Position numbers and translations under genes: made by a program | Source of the DNA: Phenylobacterium sp. LH3H17 | GTDB taxonomy: Bacteria > Pseudomonadota > Alphaproteobacteria > Caulobacterales > Caulobacteraceae | Length of the DNA stretch: 64,000 nt | NCBI RefSeq assembly: GCF_024298925.1 | Contig: NZ_CP101283.1 | Span: 2,175,001 to 2,239,000, forward strand | Reading direction: 5' to 3' | The notes under the pieces: model-generated | The model's database searches: none | What the model was told of the DNA's origin: nothing | What the model saw: only the letters and a program-made list of their open reading frames with translations | Shown here: positions 9,040 through 18,745 of the stretch, one piece after another | Numbering within the stretch: position 1 is the first letter of the stretch | Layout of the letters: every line of letters begins with the position of its first letter

Positions 9040-9066
9040 AAAAAAGCCGCCAGAACCTGGCGGCTT
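9040..9066 (-). terminator. Rho-independent terminator (attenuator) upstream of aroG
   Basis: On the minus strand the arms AAGCCGCCA (bases 9066-9058) and TGGCGGCTT (9052-9044) form a perfect 9-bp stem with a five-base loop. Six T residues follow (9045-9040, overlapping the end of the stem). The hairpin lies between the leader ORF stop (9081) and the aroG start (8998). The only gene it could terminate is aroG itself, which marks it as an attenuator rather than an end-of-operon terminator. A competing pairing exists: minus-strand bases 9125-9118 (CTGGGCGG) can pair, with one bulge, with the left arm region CCGCCAG, a candidate antiterminator. Confidence 0.85.
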
Positions 9067-9080
9067 GAAAAGGGCTGTGA

Positions 9081-9179
9081 CTAGGACCGTCTGGTCAGGT
9101 CACGCGATCCCCTTCCTCCGCCCAGGGCGTCGGAATAGCCAAAATACCAAAACGAATATTGGTTGGCCGCGAGGATCAT
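9081..9179 (-). CDS. aroG leader peptide, aromatic-rich attenuation sensor
   Basis: This is a 32-codon open frame from ATG (9179-9177) to TAG (9083-9081), ending 15 bases before the terminator stem. Codons 8-15 read Tyr-Ser-Phe-Trp-Tyr-Phe-Gly-Tyr, six aromatic residues in eight, including all three end-products of the pathway that aroG starts. The stretch uses TAT and TTT, which are rare in this high-GC genome and make it a clear AT-rich island. In known attenuators, ribosome stalling at such codons when charged tRNA is scarce releases an antiterminator. No good Shine-Dalgarno sequence precedes the ATG, so the exact start is unsure. Confidence 0.8.
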   Translation of the reverse strand: MILAANQYSFWYFGYSDALGGGRGSRDLTRRS

Positions 9180-9263
9180 CGGACGATCAGATAGTCCAAC
9201 CGCCGCCGCTTGTCATCCCGTCTCGCCGCGACCATCTGATCCATCCGCTACGGTGAAGCTTGA

Positions 9264-9283
9264 GCGCAACATGACTGTTGCGC
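9264..9283. promoter_or_regulatory. Inverted repeat in the aroG-ntrY divergent region
   Basis: GCGCAAC (9264-9270) and GTTGCGC (9277-9283) are a perfect 7-bp inverted repeat around a six-base centre, 34 bases before the ntrY ATG. The right arm contains TTGCGC on the plus strand and the left arm gives the same word on the minus strand, so it could supply -35-like elements in both directions or be a dimeric regulator's site. It is not a match to the enteric NtrC consensus TGCAC-N7-GTGCA. The function is unknown. Confidence 0.35.
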
Positions 9284-9316
9284 CTGGGGTACAGTCCCCT
9301 CTAGGATCGGCCAGTG

Positions 9317-11542
9317 ATGGCGTTTCTGGTCCAAGACGGCGGTGCTGAGGCGACCCCGTCCGCAAGGCTCTGGCGGACGCTGCAATCGCGCTATGTGCTG
9401 GGCGGCGGCTACGCCCTGGCCGCCCTGTTGACGGCGGTGGCCATCCTGCTGGCCGCCTCGCCGCCCGAGACCGGCCCCCTGGAGCCGGCGTCCAAGAACA
9501 TCCTGGCGATCCTGGGCTTCAACCTGGTGCTGATCCTGGCCCTGGCCGCCCAGGTCGGGGTCCGGCTGGCGGCCTTGCTGCGGGCCCGATCGGAAGACGC
9601 CGGCGCGCGCCTGCATCTGCGGTTCGTGACCCTGTTCGCCCTGGCCGCCGTGGCCCCGGCCGTGGTGGTGGCCCTGTTCTACGGCGTGCTGGTCAATCGC
9701 GGGGTGGAGAACTGGTTTTCCGAGCGCGTCCAGACGGTGATGGAGAATTCCGCCACGGTCGCCCGCTCCTATGTCGAGGACCAGAAGCGCTATGTGGGCG
9801 ACCACGTCTCGCTGATGGCGGTGGACCTGAACCGGGCTGCGCCGGCCCTGCAGGCCAGCCCCGTCACCTTCAGCCACTTCCTGGCCTACCAGGCCTCGTA
9901 CCACGCCTTTCCGGCCGCCTATCTGATCGACCGGCAGGGCCGAATCCTGGCCCGCGCCGAGGCGGTGGACGCGCCGAGGTTCGTGACCCCGCCGGAACCG
10001 AGTTTCAAGGCCGCCGACGAGGGCGACATCTTCGTCACCACGGACCTGACGCGGGCGCTCTATAAGCTGTCGGCCTATCCCGACGGCTACCTCTATGTGA
10101 CCCGGCCCGTACAGAAGGGCATCGTCAATCACCTGCAGGAGGCCGACCGCTCGCTGGCCGCCTATCGCGAGGCCGCTGAGAGCCGGTCTCGGATCCAGAC
10201 GGTGTTCGCGCTCGCCTACATGGAGACGGCCATGCTGGTCCTGGTGGGCGCGGTCTGGCTGGGCCTGGGCGCGGCCAACGCCATCTCCGCCCCGGTCGGG
10301 CGGCTGGTGCAGGCCGCGGGGCGGGTGGCCGGAGGCGACCTCAACGCCCGCGTCGACGCCGACAACGACCCCGAGGAGATCGCGGTCCTGTCGCGGGCCT
10401 TCAACAGCATGACCCATGACCTGCAGGCCCAGCAGGCGGCGCTCAAGGCGGCGGGCGACGAGGCCGAGCAGCGGCGGATGTTCATCGAGACCGTGCTGGC
10501 CGAGGTCTCGGCCGGGGTCATCGGCCTGGACACCGAGGGCCGCATCTCCGCGGCCAACCGGCAGGCCAAGGTGCTGCTCGACCTCAGCGACGGCGGGGTG
10601 CGCGGGCGGCGGCTGAGCGAGGTGGCGCCCGAGTTCGCCCTGATCGCCGAGAACGCCCTCATCGCCGGCGAGGCCGAGGAAGAGGTCGATGTCGCCCGCG
10701 ACCGCGAGACGCGGCGCCTGAGGGTCCGGGCCAGCCGCTCCGAGGGCGGCCTGGTGCTCACCTTCGACGACATCACCCGCCTGGTCTCTGCCCAGCGCAA
10801 CGCCGCCTGGCGCGACGTGGCCCGCCGCATCGCCCACGAGATCAAGAACCCGCTGACGCCGATCCAGCTGTCGGCCGAGCGGCTGCGCCGGAAGTTCCGC
10901 GGCGGGGTCGCGCCCGAGGACCTTGAGGTCTTCGACCGCTGCACCGACACCATCGTACGCCAGGTGGACGGCATCGGCCGGATGGTCGACGAGTTCTCGT
11001 CCTTCGCCCGCATGCCCGCGCCCAAGTTCGCCGAGCAGGACGCCGTGGAGCTGTTGCGGGCCGCGGTGTTCGCCCAGCGGGTCGCTAGCCCGGACATCGA
11101 CGTGGAAATGATCGAGCCTGCGCCGGAGGTCACGCTGCTGGCCGATGGGCGGATGCTGTCCCAGGCGCTGACCAACCTGCTGAAGAACGCCGCGGAGGCG
11201 GTGAGCGCCCGTATGGCGACCGCCCACGACCTCCGCGGACACGTCACAGCCCAGCTCCTGTCGAGCGAGCAGGGAGTGGAGATCGTCGTCGAGGACAATG
11301 GCGTAGGCCTGCCCGCCAAGGACCGCGACCGGCTGACCGAGCCCTATGTCACCACCCGTGAAAAGGGTACGGGGCTGGGCCTGGCCATCGTCAAGCGCAT
11401 CCTGGAAGACCATGGCGGCGAACTGATACTGACCGACGCGCTCAGCGGCCAAGGCGCGCGCGCGGTTCTGAAATTCCCGACGACGGCGCGGGTGAAAACC
11501 CCCGCGGCCCCCACCTCGGCGCAAGGCGTAGGAGTGACCTGA
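9317..11542 (+). CDS. ntrY: Nitrogen regulation sensor histidine kinase NtrY
   Basis: The protein has 741 residues and is a membrane kinase. Three hydrophobic segments lie within about residues 30-125, then a periplasmic sensor region, another membrane segment near 300, a HAMP domain (AISAPVGRLVQAAGRV), and a PAS domain (ETVLAEVSAGVIGLD). The HisKA H-box is [17 protein letters not shown], with His near 510, and the HATPase has NLLKNAAEAV, VEDNGVGLP and GTGLGLAIVKRIL. NtrY partners with NtrX in the extracytoplasmic nitrogen, redox and envelope response of alphaproteobacteria. The ATG at 9317 directly follows an in-frame GTG at 9314; either could be used. Its stop overlaps the ntrX start by one base. 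Confidence 0.94.
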   Translation: MAFLVQDGGAEATPSARLWRTLQSRYVLGGGYALAALLTAVAILLAASPPETGPLEPASKNILAILGFNLVLILALAAQVGVRLAALLRARSEDAGARLHLRFVTLFALAAVAPAVVVALFYGVLVNRGVENWFSERVQTVMENSATVARSYVEDQKRYVGDHVSLMAVDLNRAAPALQASPVTFSHFLAYQASYHAFPAAYLIDRQGRILARAEAVDAPRFVTPPEPSFKAADEGDIFVTTDLTRALYKLSAYPDGYLYVTRPVQKGIVNHLQEADRSLAAYREAAESRSRIQTVFALAYMETAMLVLVGAVWLGLGAANAISAPVGRLVQAAGRVAGGDLNARVDADNDPEEIAVLSRAFNSMTHDLQAQQAALKAAGDEAEQRRMFIETVLAEVSAGVIGLDTEGRISAANRQAKVLLDLSDGGVRGRRLSEVAPEFALIAENALIAGEAEEEVDVARDRETRRLRVRASRSEGGLVLTFDDITRLVSAQRNAAWRDVARRIAHEIKNPLTPIQLSAERLRRKFRGGVAPEDLEVFDRCTDTIVRQVDGIGRMVDEFSSFARMPAPKFAEQDAVELLRAAVFAQRVASPDIDVEMIEPAPEVTLLADGRMLSQALTNLLKNAAEAVSARMATAHDLRGHVTAQLLSSEQGVEIVVEDNGVGLPAKDRDRLTEPYVTTREKGTGLGLAIVKRILEDHGGELILTDALSGQGARAVLKFPTTARVKTPAAPTSAQGVGVT

Positions 11543-12933
11543 TGGCGGCTGATGTTCTGGTAGTCGACGACGAGGCGGACATCCGCGAACTGGTGGCCGG
11601 CATCCTGTCCGACGAAGGCTATGGCGTCCGGACGGCGACCGACTCCGAGAGCGCGCTGGCGGCGATCAAGTCGCGCAAGCCGGCCCTGCTGATCCTCGAC
11701 ATCTGGATGCAGGGCGGGGGCATGGATGGGCTGGAGCTGCTCGACATGGTCAAGGCGCTGGACCCTGACCTGCCGGTGATCATGATCTCGGGCCACGGCA
11801 ATATCGAGACCGCGGTCAGCGCCATCAAGCGCGGGGCCTATGAGTTCCTGGAGAAGCCCTTCAAGTCCGACCGGCTGCTGCTCTGCGTCGAGCGGGCCCT
11901 GGAGACCAGCGGCCTCAGGCGCGAGAACCGTCGGCTGCGCACCCAGGCGATCCAGCCGGAGGGCCTGATCGGCCGCTCGGTGGCCGCCCAGCAGCTTCGC
12001 GGCCTGATCGCCAAGCTGGCCTCGGCCAACAGCCGGGTGCTGATCGCCGGTCCGCCCGGGGCGGGCAAGGAGACGGTGGCGCGGCTGATCCACAACGCCA
12101 GCCCCCGCGCCAAGGGCGAGTTCGTGGTGATCAGCGCCGCGGGCATGACGCCCGAGCGGATGGACGTGGAGCTGTTCGGCGAGGAGGGCGCCGGCGGCCG
12201 TCCCGCCAAGATCGGGGTGTTCGAGAACGCCCACGGCGGCACCCTCTATCTGGACGAAGTGGCCGACATGCCGCGCGAAACCCAGAGCCGGATCCTGCGG
12301 GTCCTGGTCGAGCAGCGCTTCCGCCGGGTGGGCGGCGACAGCGACGTTCAGGTCGACGTCCGGGTGGTCTCCTCGACCTCCCGCGACCTGCGAGAGGAGA
12401 TCGCCGGCGGCCGGTTCCGGGAGGACCTGTTCCATCGCCTGAACGTGGTGCCGGTGACGGTGCCTGGCCTGTCGGAGCGCCGCGAGGACATCCCCGAGCT
12501 GGTCGACTACTTCATCCAGCGGATCTGCGAGGCCAGCGGCATGGCCCGTCGGCGGCTGGCCGACGACGCCCTGGCCACCCTGCAGGTCAAGGCCTGGCCG
12601 GGGAACCTGCGCCAGCTGCGCAACAACGTCGAGCGCATGCTCATCCTGGCCTCGGGCGATCCGTCGGAGGCGATCAGCGCCGACATGCTGCCCGGCGACG
12701 CCACCCCCAGCGACCAGCCGAGCACGCTGGGCGCCGAGCGGATCATCGCCCTTCCGCTGCGCGAGGCCCGTGAGGTGTTCGAGCGCGAGTACCTGAACGC
12801 CCAGATGATGCGGTTCTCGGGCAATATCTCGCGGACGGCGGCCTTCATCGGCATGGAACGCTCGGCCCTGCACCGTAAATTGAAGTCGCTTGGCCTGTCG
12901 GGCGCGCGGCCTGTCGAAGAGGAAGACGCGTGA
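11542..12933 (+). CDS. ntrX: Response regulator NtrX, without the GAFTGA loop
   Basis: The protein has 463 residues. The receiver domain carries Asp53 in LLILDIWMQGG, and YEFLEKPFK contains its conserved Lys. The AAA+ domain has Walker A GPPGAGKE (170-177), Walker B GGTLYLDE (232-239) and a C-terminal Fis-type helix-turn-helix (GNISRTAAFIGMERSALHRKL). Walker A departs from the GESGTGKE of NtrC. The segment after ELFG (210-213) holds EEGAGGRPAKIG and no GAFTGA, so direct sigma-54 activation is unlikely. NtrX of Brucella and Caulobacter is known to be atypical in this way and acts in respiration, envelope and cell-cycle control. Start overlaps ntrY as TGATG. Confidence 0.94.
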   Translation: MAADVLVVDDEADIRELVAGILSDEGYGVRTATDSESALAAIKSRKPALLILDIWMQGGGMDGLELLDMVKALDPDLPVIMISGHGNIETAVSAIKRGAYEFLEKPFKSDRLLLCVERALETSGLRRENRRLRTQAIQPEGLIGRSVAAQQLRGLIAKLASANSRVLIAGPPGAGKETVARLIHNASPRAKGEFVVISAAGMTPERMDVELFGEEGAGGRPAKIGVFENAHGGTLYLDEVADMPRETQSRILRVLVEQRFRRVGGDSDVQVDVRVVSSTSRDLREEIAGGRFREDLFHRLNVVPVTVPGLSERREDIPELVDYFIQRICEASGMARRRLADDALATLQVKAWPGNLRQLRNNVERMLILASGDPSEAISADMLPGDATPSDQPSTLGAERIIALPLREAREVFEREYLNAQMMRFSGNISRTAAFIGMERSALHRKLKSLGLSGARPVEEEDA

Positions 12934-13796
12934 TGGGGCGCTATGCCTATGTGAACGGGGCCTTCGTGCGCCACGGCGACGCCTGCGTCCACATCGAGGA
13001 TCGGGGCTATCAGCTCGCCGACGCGGTCTATGAGGTCTGGGCCCTCTTCGACGGCAAGCTGGCCGACCCGGAGGGGCATTTCGCCCGGCTGGAGCGCAGC
13101 CTGGGCGAGTTGAAGATCGCCATGCCCATGAGCCGCGCGGCGCTCACCATCGTCCTGCGCGAGGCGGTGCGCCGCAACCGGGTGCGCGAAGGCCTGCTCT
13201 ATCTGCAGGTCGGCCGCGGCGTCGCGCCGCGCAACCACGCCTTCCCGGACGGCGAGGTTCCGCCCAGCGTGGTGATCACGGTCTCCGCCATCGACCGCGC
13301 CGCCACCGAGGCCAAGGCCGCCAAGGGCGTGGCGGTGATCACCACGCCCGAGAACCGCTGGGGCCGGTGCGATATCAAGACCGTCGGCCTGCTGCCCAAC
13401 GCCATGGCCAAGCAGGCGGCCAAGGAGCGCGGCGCGGTGGAGGCCTGGTTCGTCGACGAACTGGGTTTCGTCACCGAGGGCGCCTCGTCCAACGCCTGGA
13501 TCGTCGACGGCGAGGGGCGGCTGCGCACGCGCGACACCAACGCCAACATCCTGCGCGGCGTGACCCGGTTCACCCTGCTGGACGTGCTGCGGGAGGAGGG
13601 GATGGAGGTCGACGAGCGGCCCTTCACCCCCGCCGAGGCCAAGGCGGCGAAGGAGGCCTTCATCACCGGCGCGGGCGCCCTGGTGCTGCCGGTGATCAAG
13701 GTCGACGACCATCCGGTGGGAAATGGCGCCGTCGGACCCATAGCGATGAAGCTCCGTCGCCTCTATATCGAGCGCGCGAGGGCGACAGCCATCTAA
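12933..13796 (+). CDS. dat: D-amino acid aminotransferase (fold-type IV PLP enzyme)
   Basis: The 287-residue protein belongs to the BCAT/DAAT/ADCL fold-IV family. Signatures are YVNGAFVRHGDACVHIEDRG at the N-terminus, the PLP lysine K149 in CDIKTVGLLPNAMAKQ, and EGASSNAWIV, which binds the cofactor phosphate. The length and the position between ntrX and hfq match the gene annotated as D-alanine aminotransferase in related alphaproteobacteria, where it would feed D-Ala and D-Glu to peptidoglycan synthesis. Branched-chain or aminodeoxychorismate activity cannot be ruled out from sequence. The ATG at 12933 overlaps the ntrX stop (TGATG); a GTG three bases upstream is in frame. Confidence 0.85.
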   Translation: MGRYAYVNGAFVRHGDACVHIEDRGYQLADAVYEVWALFDGKLADPEGHFARLERSLGELKIAMPMSRAALTIVLREAVRRNRVREGLLYLQVGRGVAPRNHAFPDGEVPPSVVITVSAIDRAATEAKAAKGVAVITTPENRWGRCDIKTVGLLPNAMAKQAAKERGAVEAWFVDELGFVTEGASSNAWIVDGEGRLRTRDTNANILRGVTRFTLLDVLREEGMEVDERPFTPAEAKAAKEAFITGAGALVLPVIKVDDHPVGNGAVGPIAMKLRRLYIERARATAI

Positions 13797-13897
13797 AGAC
13801 CCACGCGCGATTGCGCCCGTCATGCGGGACGGTCTAGCGTTCAACTTGTGTGTGGAGAGCGTCTTGCTCTTCGATCCAGAAAAAAGGGCGAAAAGCC

Positions 13898-14149
13898 ATG
13901 TCGAACAACGAAAAGAAGCAAAACCTCCAGGACACGTTCCTGAACAGCGTCCGCAAATCCAAGACGCCCCTGACCATCTTCCTCGTGAACGGCGTCAAGC
14001 TGCAGGGGGTGGTGAGCTGGTTCGACAATTTCTGTGTGCTGCTGCGTCGCGACGGCCAGTCCCAGTTGGTCTATAAGCACGCCATCTCCACCATCATGCC
14101 GGCCCAACCCGTGCAACTGTACGAACCGGCGGAAGACGAAGCCGATTGA
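13898..14149 (+). CDS. hfq: RNA chaperone Hfq
   Basis: The 83-residue Sm-like protein forms a hexamer that anneals small RNAs to mRNAs. The Sm1 motif is visible as [20 protein letters not shown] and the Sm2 motif as [13 protein letters not shown], including the conserved YKHA that lines the proximal uridine pocket; QNLQDTFLN is the distal N-terminal helix. The C-terminal tail is short and acidic, as in Caulobacter. The ATG at 13898 is chosen because homologues begin a few residues before QNLQD; the frame is open for 48 bases upstream without family similarity. A 101-base gap separates it from dat and could hold its own promoter. Confidence 0.97.
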   Translation: MSNNEKKQNLQDTFLNSVRKSKTPLTIFLVNGVKLQGVVSWFDNFCVLLRRDGQSQLVYKHAISTIMPAQPVQLYEPAEDEAD

Positions 14150-15462
14150 CGTCAAAATCAGTTGATCGCGAGGCCCCGCCGCAAGGCGCCCTCGTCATTC
14201 ACCCCGAACGGGACGGGCGCGACTCGTCGCGCAGCGCCGAGGCGCGCCTTGAAGAAGCCATCGGCCTCTCCCTGGCGCTGGATCTCGAAACCCGCGACGC
14301 GATCATCGTGCCGCTACGCAAACGCACGCCCGCCACCCTGTTCGGGTCGGGCAAGGTGCTGGAGATCGAGAAGCTCTGCGAGGAGCTCGAGGTCGACGTG
14401 GTGGTCGTCGACGACGCCCTGACCCCCGTCCAGCAGCGGAATCTGGAGAAGGCCTGGAAGGTGAAGGTCATCGACCGCACCGGCCTGATCCTGGAGATCT
14501 TCGCCCGCCGGGCGCGGACCCGCGAGGGCCGCCTGCAGGTCGAGTTGGCCAGGCTCTCCTACGAGAAGTCCCGCCTGGTCCGCACCTGGACCCACCTGGA
14601 ACGCCAGCGTGGCGGCTTCGGGGTGATGGGCGGTCCCGGCGAAACCCAGATCGAGACCGATCGCCGGCTGCTGGCCGAGAAGATCGGCAAGCTGAAGCGC
14701 GAGCTGGTGGAGGTGCGCCGCACCCGCAACCTGCAGCGTGGGGCGCGCCAGAGACATCCGTTCCCGTCCGTGGCCCTGGTGGGCTACACCAACGCCGGCA
14801 AGTCGACCCTGTTCAACCAGCTGACCAAGGCCGACGTGGTGGCCCAGGACATGCTGTTCGCCACCTTGGACCCCACCTTGCGGATGCTGGACCTGCCCGA
14901 TGGGCGCCCGGCGATCATGTCCGACACGGTGGGATTCATCTCCGACCTGCCGCACGAACTGGTCGAGTCCTTCCGCGCCACCCTCGAGGAGGTGAAGGAG
15001 GCCGACGTCATCCTTCACGTCCGCGACATCGCGAGCGCCGAGAGCGCCGCCCAGGCCCAGGACGTGCGCACGGTGCTGGAGCGCCTGGGGGTCAAGGTCG
15101 AGGACCGCAACATCCTCGAGGTCTGGAACAAGTGCGACCTTGTGGACGAGGACCTGCGCGACGACCTTGCCGGCGACGCGCGCCGCCAGAAACCGCCCGC
15201 GGTTCTGGTCTCGGCGGTCACCGGCGAGGGCTGCGAGGCCCTGCTCGCCACGATCGCGGCCCTGGTGGACGACGCCGAGCCGGTTGAGGTGTCCACGCTG
15301 GCGGGTGAGGGCGGGGCGGCGATCGCCTGGCTCTACCGTAACGGGCGGGTGATGGGCCGCCACGACGACGACAAGGGCGGGGTCCAGCTCTCGGTGAAAC
15401 TGACGCCCCAGGCCCTGGGCCAGTTCGAACAGCTCTTCCCGAAGGTCGAGCTGCGCCACTGA
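14146..15462 (+). CDS. hflX: GTPase HflX
   Basis: The 438-residue ribosome-associated GTPase splits stalled or heat-damaged 70S ribosomes. The N-terminal HflX domain has [27 protein letters not shown] and [39 protein letters not shown] is the glycine-rich HflX hallmark. The G-domain follows with G1 GYTNAGKST (near 212), G3 [10 protein letters not shown] and G4 NKCD. The start is probably the TTG at 14146-14148, overlapping the hfq stop; no ATG or GTG lies in frame before the conserved domain, so this start is uncertain. The hfq-hflX pair is conserved across proteobacteria. Confidence 0.95.
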   Translation: MTSKSVDREAPPQGALVIHPERDGRDSSRSAEARLEEAIGLSLALDLETRDAIIVPLRKRTPATLFGSGKVLEIEKLCEELEVDVVVVDDALTPVQQRNLEKAWKVKVIDRTGLILEIFARRARTREGRLQVELARLSYEKSRLVRTWTHLERQRGGFGVMGGPGETQIETDRRLLAEKIGKLKRELVEVRRTRNLQRGARQRHPFPSVALVGYTNAGKSTLFNQLTKADVVAQDMLFATLDPTLRMLDLPDGRPAIMSDTVGFISDLPHELVESFRATLEEVKEADVILHVRDIASAESAAQAQDVRTVLERLGVKVEDRNILEVWNKCDLVDEDLRDDLAGDARRQKPPAVLVSAVTGEGCEALLATIAALVDDAEPVEVSTLAGEGGAAIAWLYRNGRVMGRHDDDKGGVQLSVKLTPQALGQFEQLFPKVELRH

Positions 15463-15468
15463 CCGCGC

Positions 15469-16263
15469 TCAGCCGGCCGCCTTCTCCGCCGCCTTGGCGG
15501 CGTCCCACAGGGCGTCCATCTCCTCCAGGTCGGACTGGTCGGGTGTCTTGCCGCGCTCGGCCAGCGCCGCCTCGATGAAGCGGAAGCGCCGCGCGAACTT
15601 GGCGTTGGTCGACCGCAGGGCGTCCTCGGGTTCGATGTCCAGGGTGCGGGCGATGTTGGCGACCACGAACAGCACGTCGCCCAGCTCCTGGCGGGCCTTC
15701 TCCAGGTCGCCGGCGGCGATCTCGTGTTCGAGCTCGGCCACTTCCTCGTGCAGTTTCTCGACCACCTTCTGGACCGTGGGCCAGACGAATCCGACCGAGG
15801 CCGCGCGCTTGGAAAGCTTGGTCGCGCGGGTCAGGGCCGGCAGGCCGACCGGCACATTGTCCAGAAGGCTGACCGTGACGCCCTTGGCCGCCCGCTCCTG
15901 GGCCTTGATTATCTCCCAGGCTTCCGTCTGCTCGGCGCTGGTTCGGTAGCCCTCGTCACCGAACACGTGCGGGTGGCGGCGGACCATCTTGTCGGCGATG
16001 GCCGCGGCGACGTCGTCGAAGTCGAAGGCGCCCTGGTCCTGGGCCATCTGGCTGTGGAACACGACCTGGAACAGCAGGTCGCCCAGTTCCTCCTTCAGAT
16101 CGGTGAGGTCGCCGCGCTCGATGGCGTCGGCGACCTCATAGGCTTCTTCCACCGTATAGGGGGCGATGCTGGCGAAGGTCTGCTCCAGGTCCCAGGGACA
16201 GCCGGTTTCGGGCGTCCGCAGAGCGGCCATGATCGCTCGCAGGCGGTCGATGGGCGCGGTCAT
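15469..16263 (-). CDS. mazG: Nucleoside triphosphate pyrophosphohydrolase MazG
   Basis: The 264-residue protein hydrolyses (d)NTPs to monophosphate and pyrophosphate, cleansing the pool and modulating ppGpp levels. It has the tandem all-alpha architecture of full-length MazG: the first repeat has CPWDLEQTFASIAPYTVEEAYE and LKEELGDLLFQVVFHSQMA, which provides the EExxE...ExxD metal-binding set; the second has KLHEEVAELEHEI and KARQELGDVLFVVANIAR. ATG at 16261-16263 is preferred over a GTG just upstream. It converges on hflX with only six bases between the two stop codons. Confidence 0.95.
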   Translation of the reverse strand: MTAPIDRLRAIMAALRTPETGCPWDLEQTFASIAPYTVEEAYEVADAIERGDLTDLKEELGDLLFQVVFHSQMAQDQGAFDFDDVAAAIADKMVRRHPHVFGDEGYRTSAEQTEAWEIIKAQERAAKGVTVSLLDNVPVGLPALTRATKLSKRAASVGFVWPTVQKVVEKLHEEVAELEHEIAAGDLEKARQELGDVLFVVANIARTLDIEPEDALRSTNAKFARRFRFIEAALAERGKTPDQSDLEEMDALWDAAKAAEKAAG

Positions 16264-16336
16264 CACAAAACAATCCCCTTGGCGCCCTTATCCTCGGCGA
16301 CCCGATCAGAGCGCGCGTCGCCGGGGCAGGCAAGCC

Positions 16337-16837
16337 CTAACGGCGTGCGTAGACCTTGCCGCGGCCAAGCTGGAAGGCGAAGCGGTCGATGCCGTGCTCT
16401 GCGTCGGCCCAGGTTCCGCCGATGCGCGAATCCCGGATATCCGACTCGTACCAGCTGTAGCGGATGGGCGTGACGTCGCCGTCGATGGAGATGGCCTTGC
16501 CCTCGACCGCCAGCCCTCCGGTGCCGAAGCTCTGGTAGGAGAGGCCGGGGCGGTCGCCGAGCTGCTTGAAGGTCGGACGGTTGGGCCGGGCGTCGGTCAG
16601 GGTGAGTTCGACGCGCCCGCCGGCCAGGACACCGGTGCGTTGCAGCTCGCGCCGCACATCGGCCTGGAGCTCGGCGACCAGGCGGTCCACGTCGCGAACG
16701 CCGTAGTCCTCGGCCGCCTTCTTGGCGAGTTCGGGACCGACGGTCACCTGGACGCTGGAGACTGTCGAGAGCGGTTCGGCGAGGGCCGAACCGGCCAGGC
16801 CGAGGAAGGTAATGGCCGTGACGAGAAGAGTGCGCAT
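16337..16837 (-). CDS. Secreted hypothetical protein
   Basis: The predicted protein has 166 residues. Residues 1-20 (MRTLLVTAITFLGLAGSALA) are a good Sec signal peptide with an AxA cleavage site, so it is probably periplasmic. The mature part contains STVSSVQVTVGPELAKKA, a region spaced like a lipid- or ligand-binding beta sheet, and VRRELQRTGVLAGGRVELTL. I do not recognise a named family. Start chosen at 16835-16837 because it gives the signal peptide directly; the frame stays open further upstream without recognisable content. Co-directional with mazG and 73 bases upstream of it, so it may have its own promoter. Confidence 0.7.
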   Translation of the reverse strand: MRTLLVTAITFLGLAGSALAEPLSTVSSVQVTVGPELAKKAAEDYGVRDVDRLVAELQADVRRELQRTGVLAGGRVELTLTDARPNRPTFKQLGDRPGLSYQSFGTGGLAVEGKAISIDGDVTPIRYSWYESDIRDSRIGGTWADAEHGIDRFAFQLGRGKVYARR

Positions 16838-17030
16838 GGGGATGCTCCGGTGCGAAGGCGAGCGCAGCGTTCGATAAGAGATAGGCCCACGACGACCGAA
16901 GCGAAAGGCATGCCCAAAGCGTGGCCTTAGTGTGGCGGCCAGCGTCGCCTGATGATGGCTTGACGGTTCGCGGCGGACAGCCAAGTCTCGTCGCGAGCGA
17001 TCAACTCAACCGACAAGAAGGAGGCCTCGC

Positions 17031-17206
17031 ATGGCCCACAAGTTCGAAATCTCCAAGGACAAGGCCGGCGAGTATCGGGTCAAGTTCAAGTACAACAGCG
17101 AGGTCATGTTCTCGACCGAAGGCTACTCATCGAAGGCCAGCGCCAAGCAAGCCATCGAGTCCATGAAAAAGAACGGCCCCGACGCTCCGATCGACGACAC
17201 GACCGA

Positions 17207-17210
<4 letters not shown>
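17031..17210 (+). CDS. YegP-type DUF1508 small protein
   Basis: This 59-residue protein is too short for many gene callers. It reads [19 protein letters not shown], then the signature [20 protein letters not shown] and an acidic tail. That is one copy of the DUF1508/YegP repeat, a small beta-beta-alpha unit of unknown function; most members carry two copies. A strong Shine-Dalgarno sequence, AAGGAGG, lies about eight bases before the ATG. The TAG overlaps the stop of the convergent luciferase-like monooxygenase gene by four bases (CTAG). Confidence 0.88.
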
Positions 17211-18229
<1,019 letters not shown>

Positions 18230-18256
18230 ATGGGGGTCTCCGTCCCGCAGGCCAGC

Positions 18257-18694
18257 CTAGAGTTCGAACGCGTAGCCGATCGCGGCGTCCTCGCTGGCGT
18301 CGGCGCCCTCGGTCCCGCCGACGGAGACATAGAGCGCCCGGGCCGCGGTGTTGCCGACATTGGTCAGCACCCAGGCCTCGACGCAGCCATGGTCGCGGCC
18401 GACCTGGAGCAGGGCGCGCATCACCATCTTGCCAAGACCCTGGCCCTGGTGACTGGCAGCGATCCCGACCTCATTGATCCAGAGCTCCGCCGGCTTGTCG
18501 GGATGGACGTAGTGGACGCCCGAAGCGAAGCCCACCACCAGGCCGTCGTCGACCGCGACCGCGATGTGGTGGCGGGGATCGGTGAGGAATTCCCGGGCGA
18601 GGGCCGGATCCACGGGGTTGTCGAACACTTCCGCGGCCACACGGCTGAGCACGGCCTCATCGCCGGACTGGAGGATCTTGATCTCAACTGCCAT
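18257..18694 (-). CDS. GNAT-family N-acetyltransferase
   Basis: The 145-residue protein has the GNAT fold: [27 protein letters not shown] contains motif A, with the acetyl-CoA pyrophosphate loop QGQGLG in R/QxxGxG form, and [13 protein letters not shown] is motif B. The ATG at 18692-18694 gives [16 protein letters not shown], the usual first strand and helix. It is divergent from a second, unrelated-looking GNAT gene 51 bases away. Resemblance to aminoglycoside acetyltransferase AAC(6')-I-like proteins is weak; the acceptor is unknown. Confidence 0.85.
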   Translation of the reverse strand: MAVEIKILQSGDEAVLSRVAAEVFDNPVDPALAREFLTDPRHHIAVAVDDGLVVGFASGVHYVHPDKPAELWINEVGIAASHQGQGLGKMVMRALLQVGRDHGCVEAWVLTNVGNTAARALYVSVGGTEGADASEDAAIGYAFEL

Positions 18695-18745
18695 GCTGAA
18701 CCAACTGGTTGTCGCACCTGGTGGGTCGATACGGAATCCGACGAA

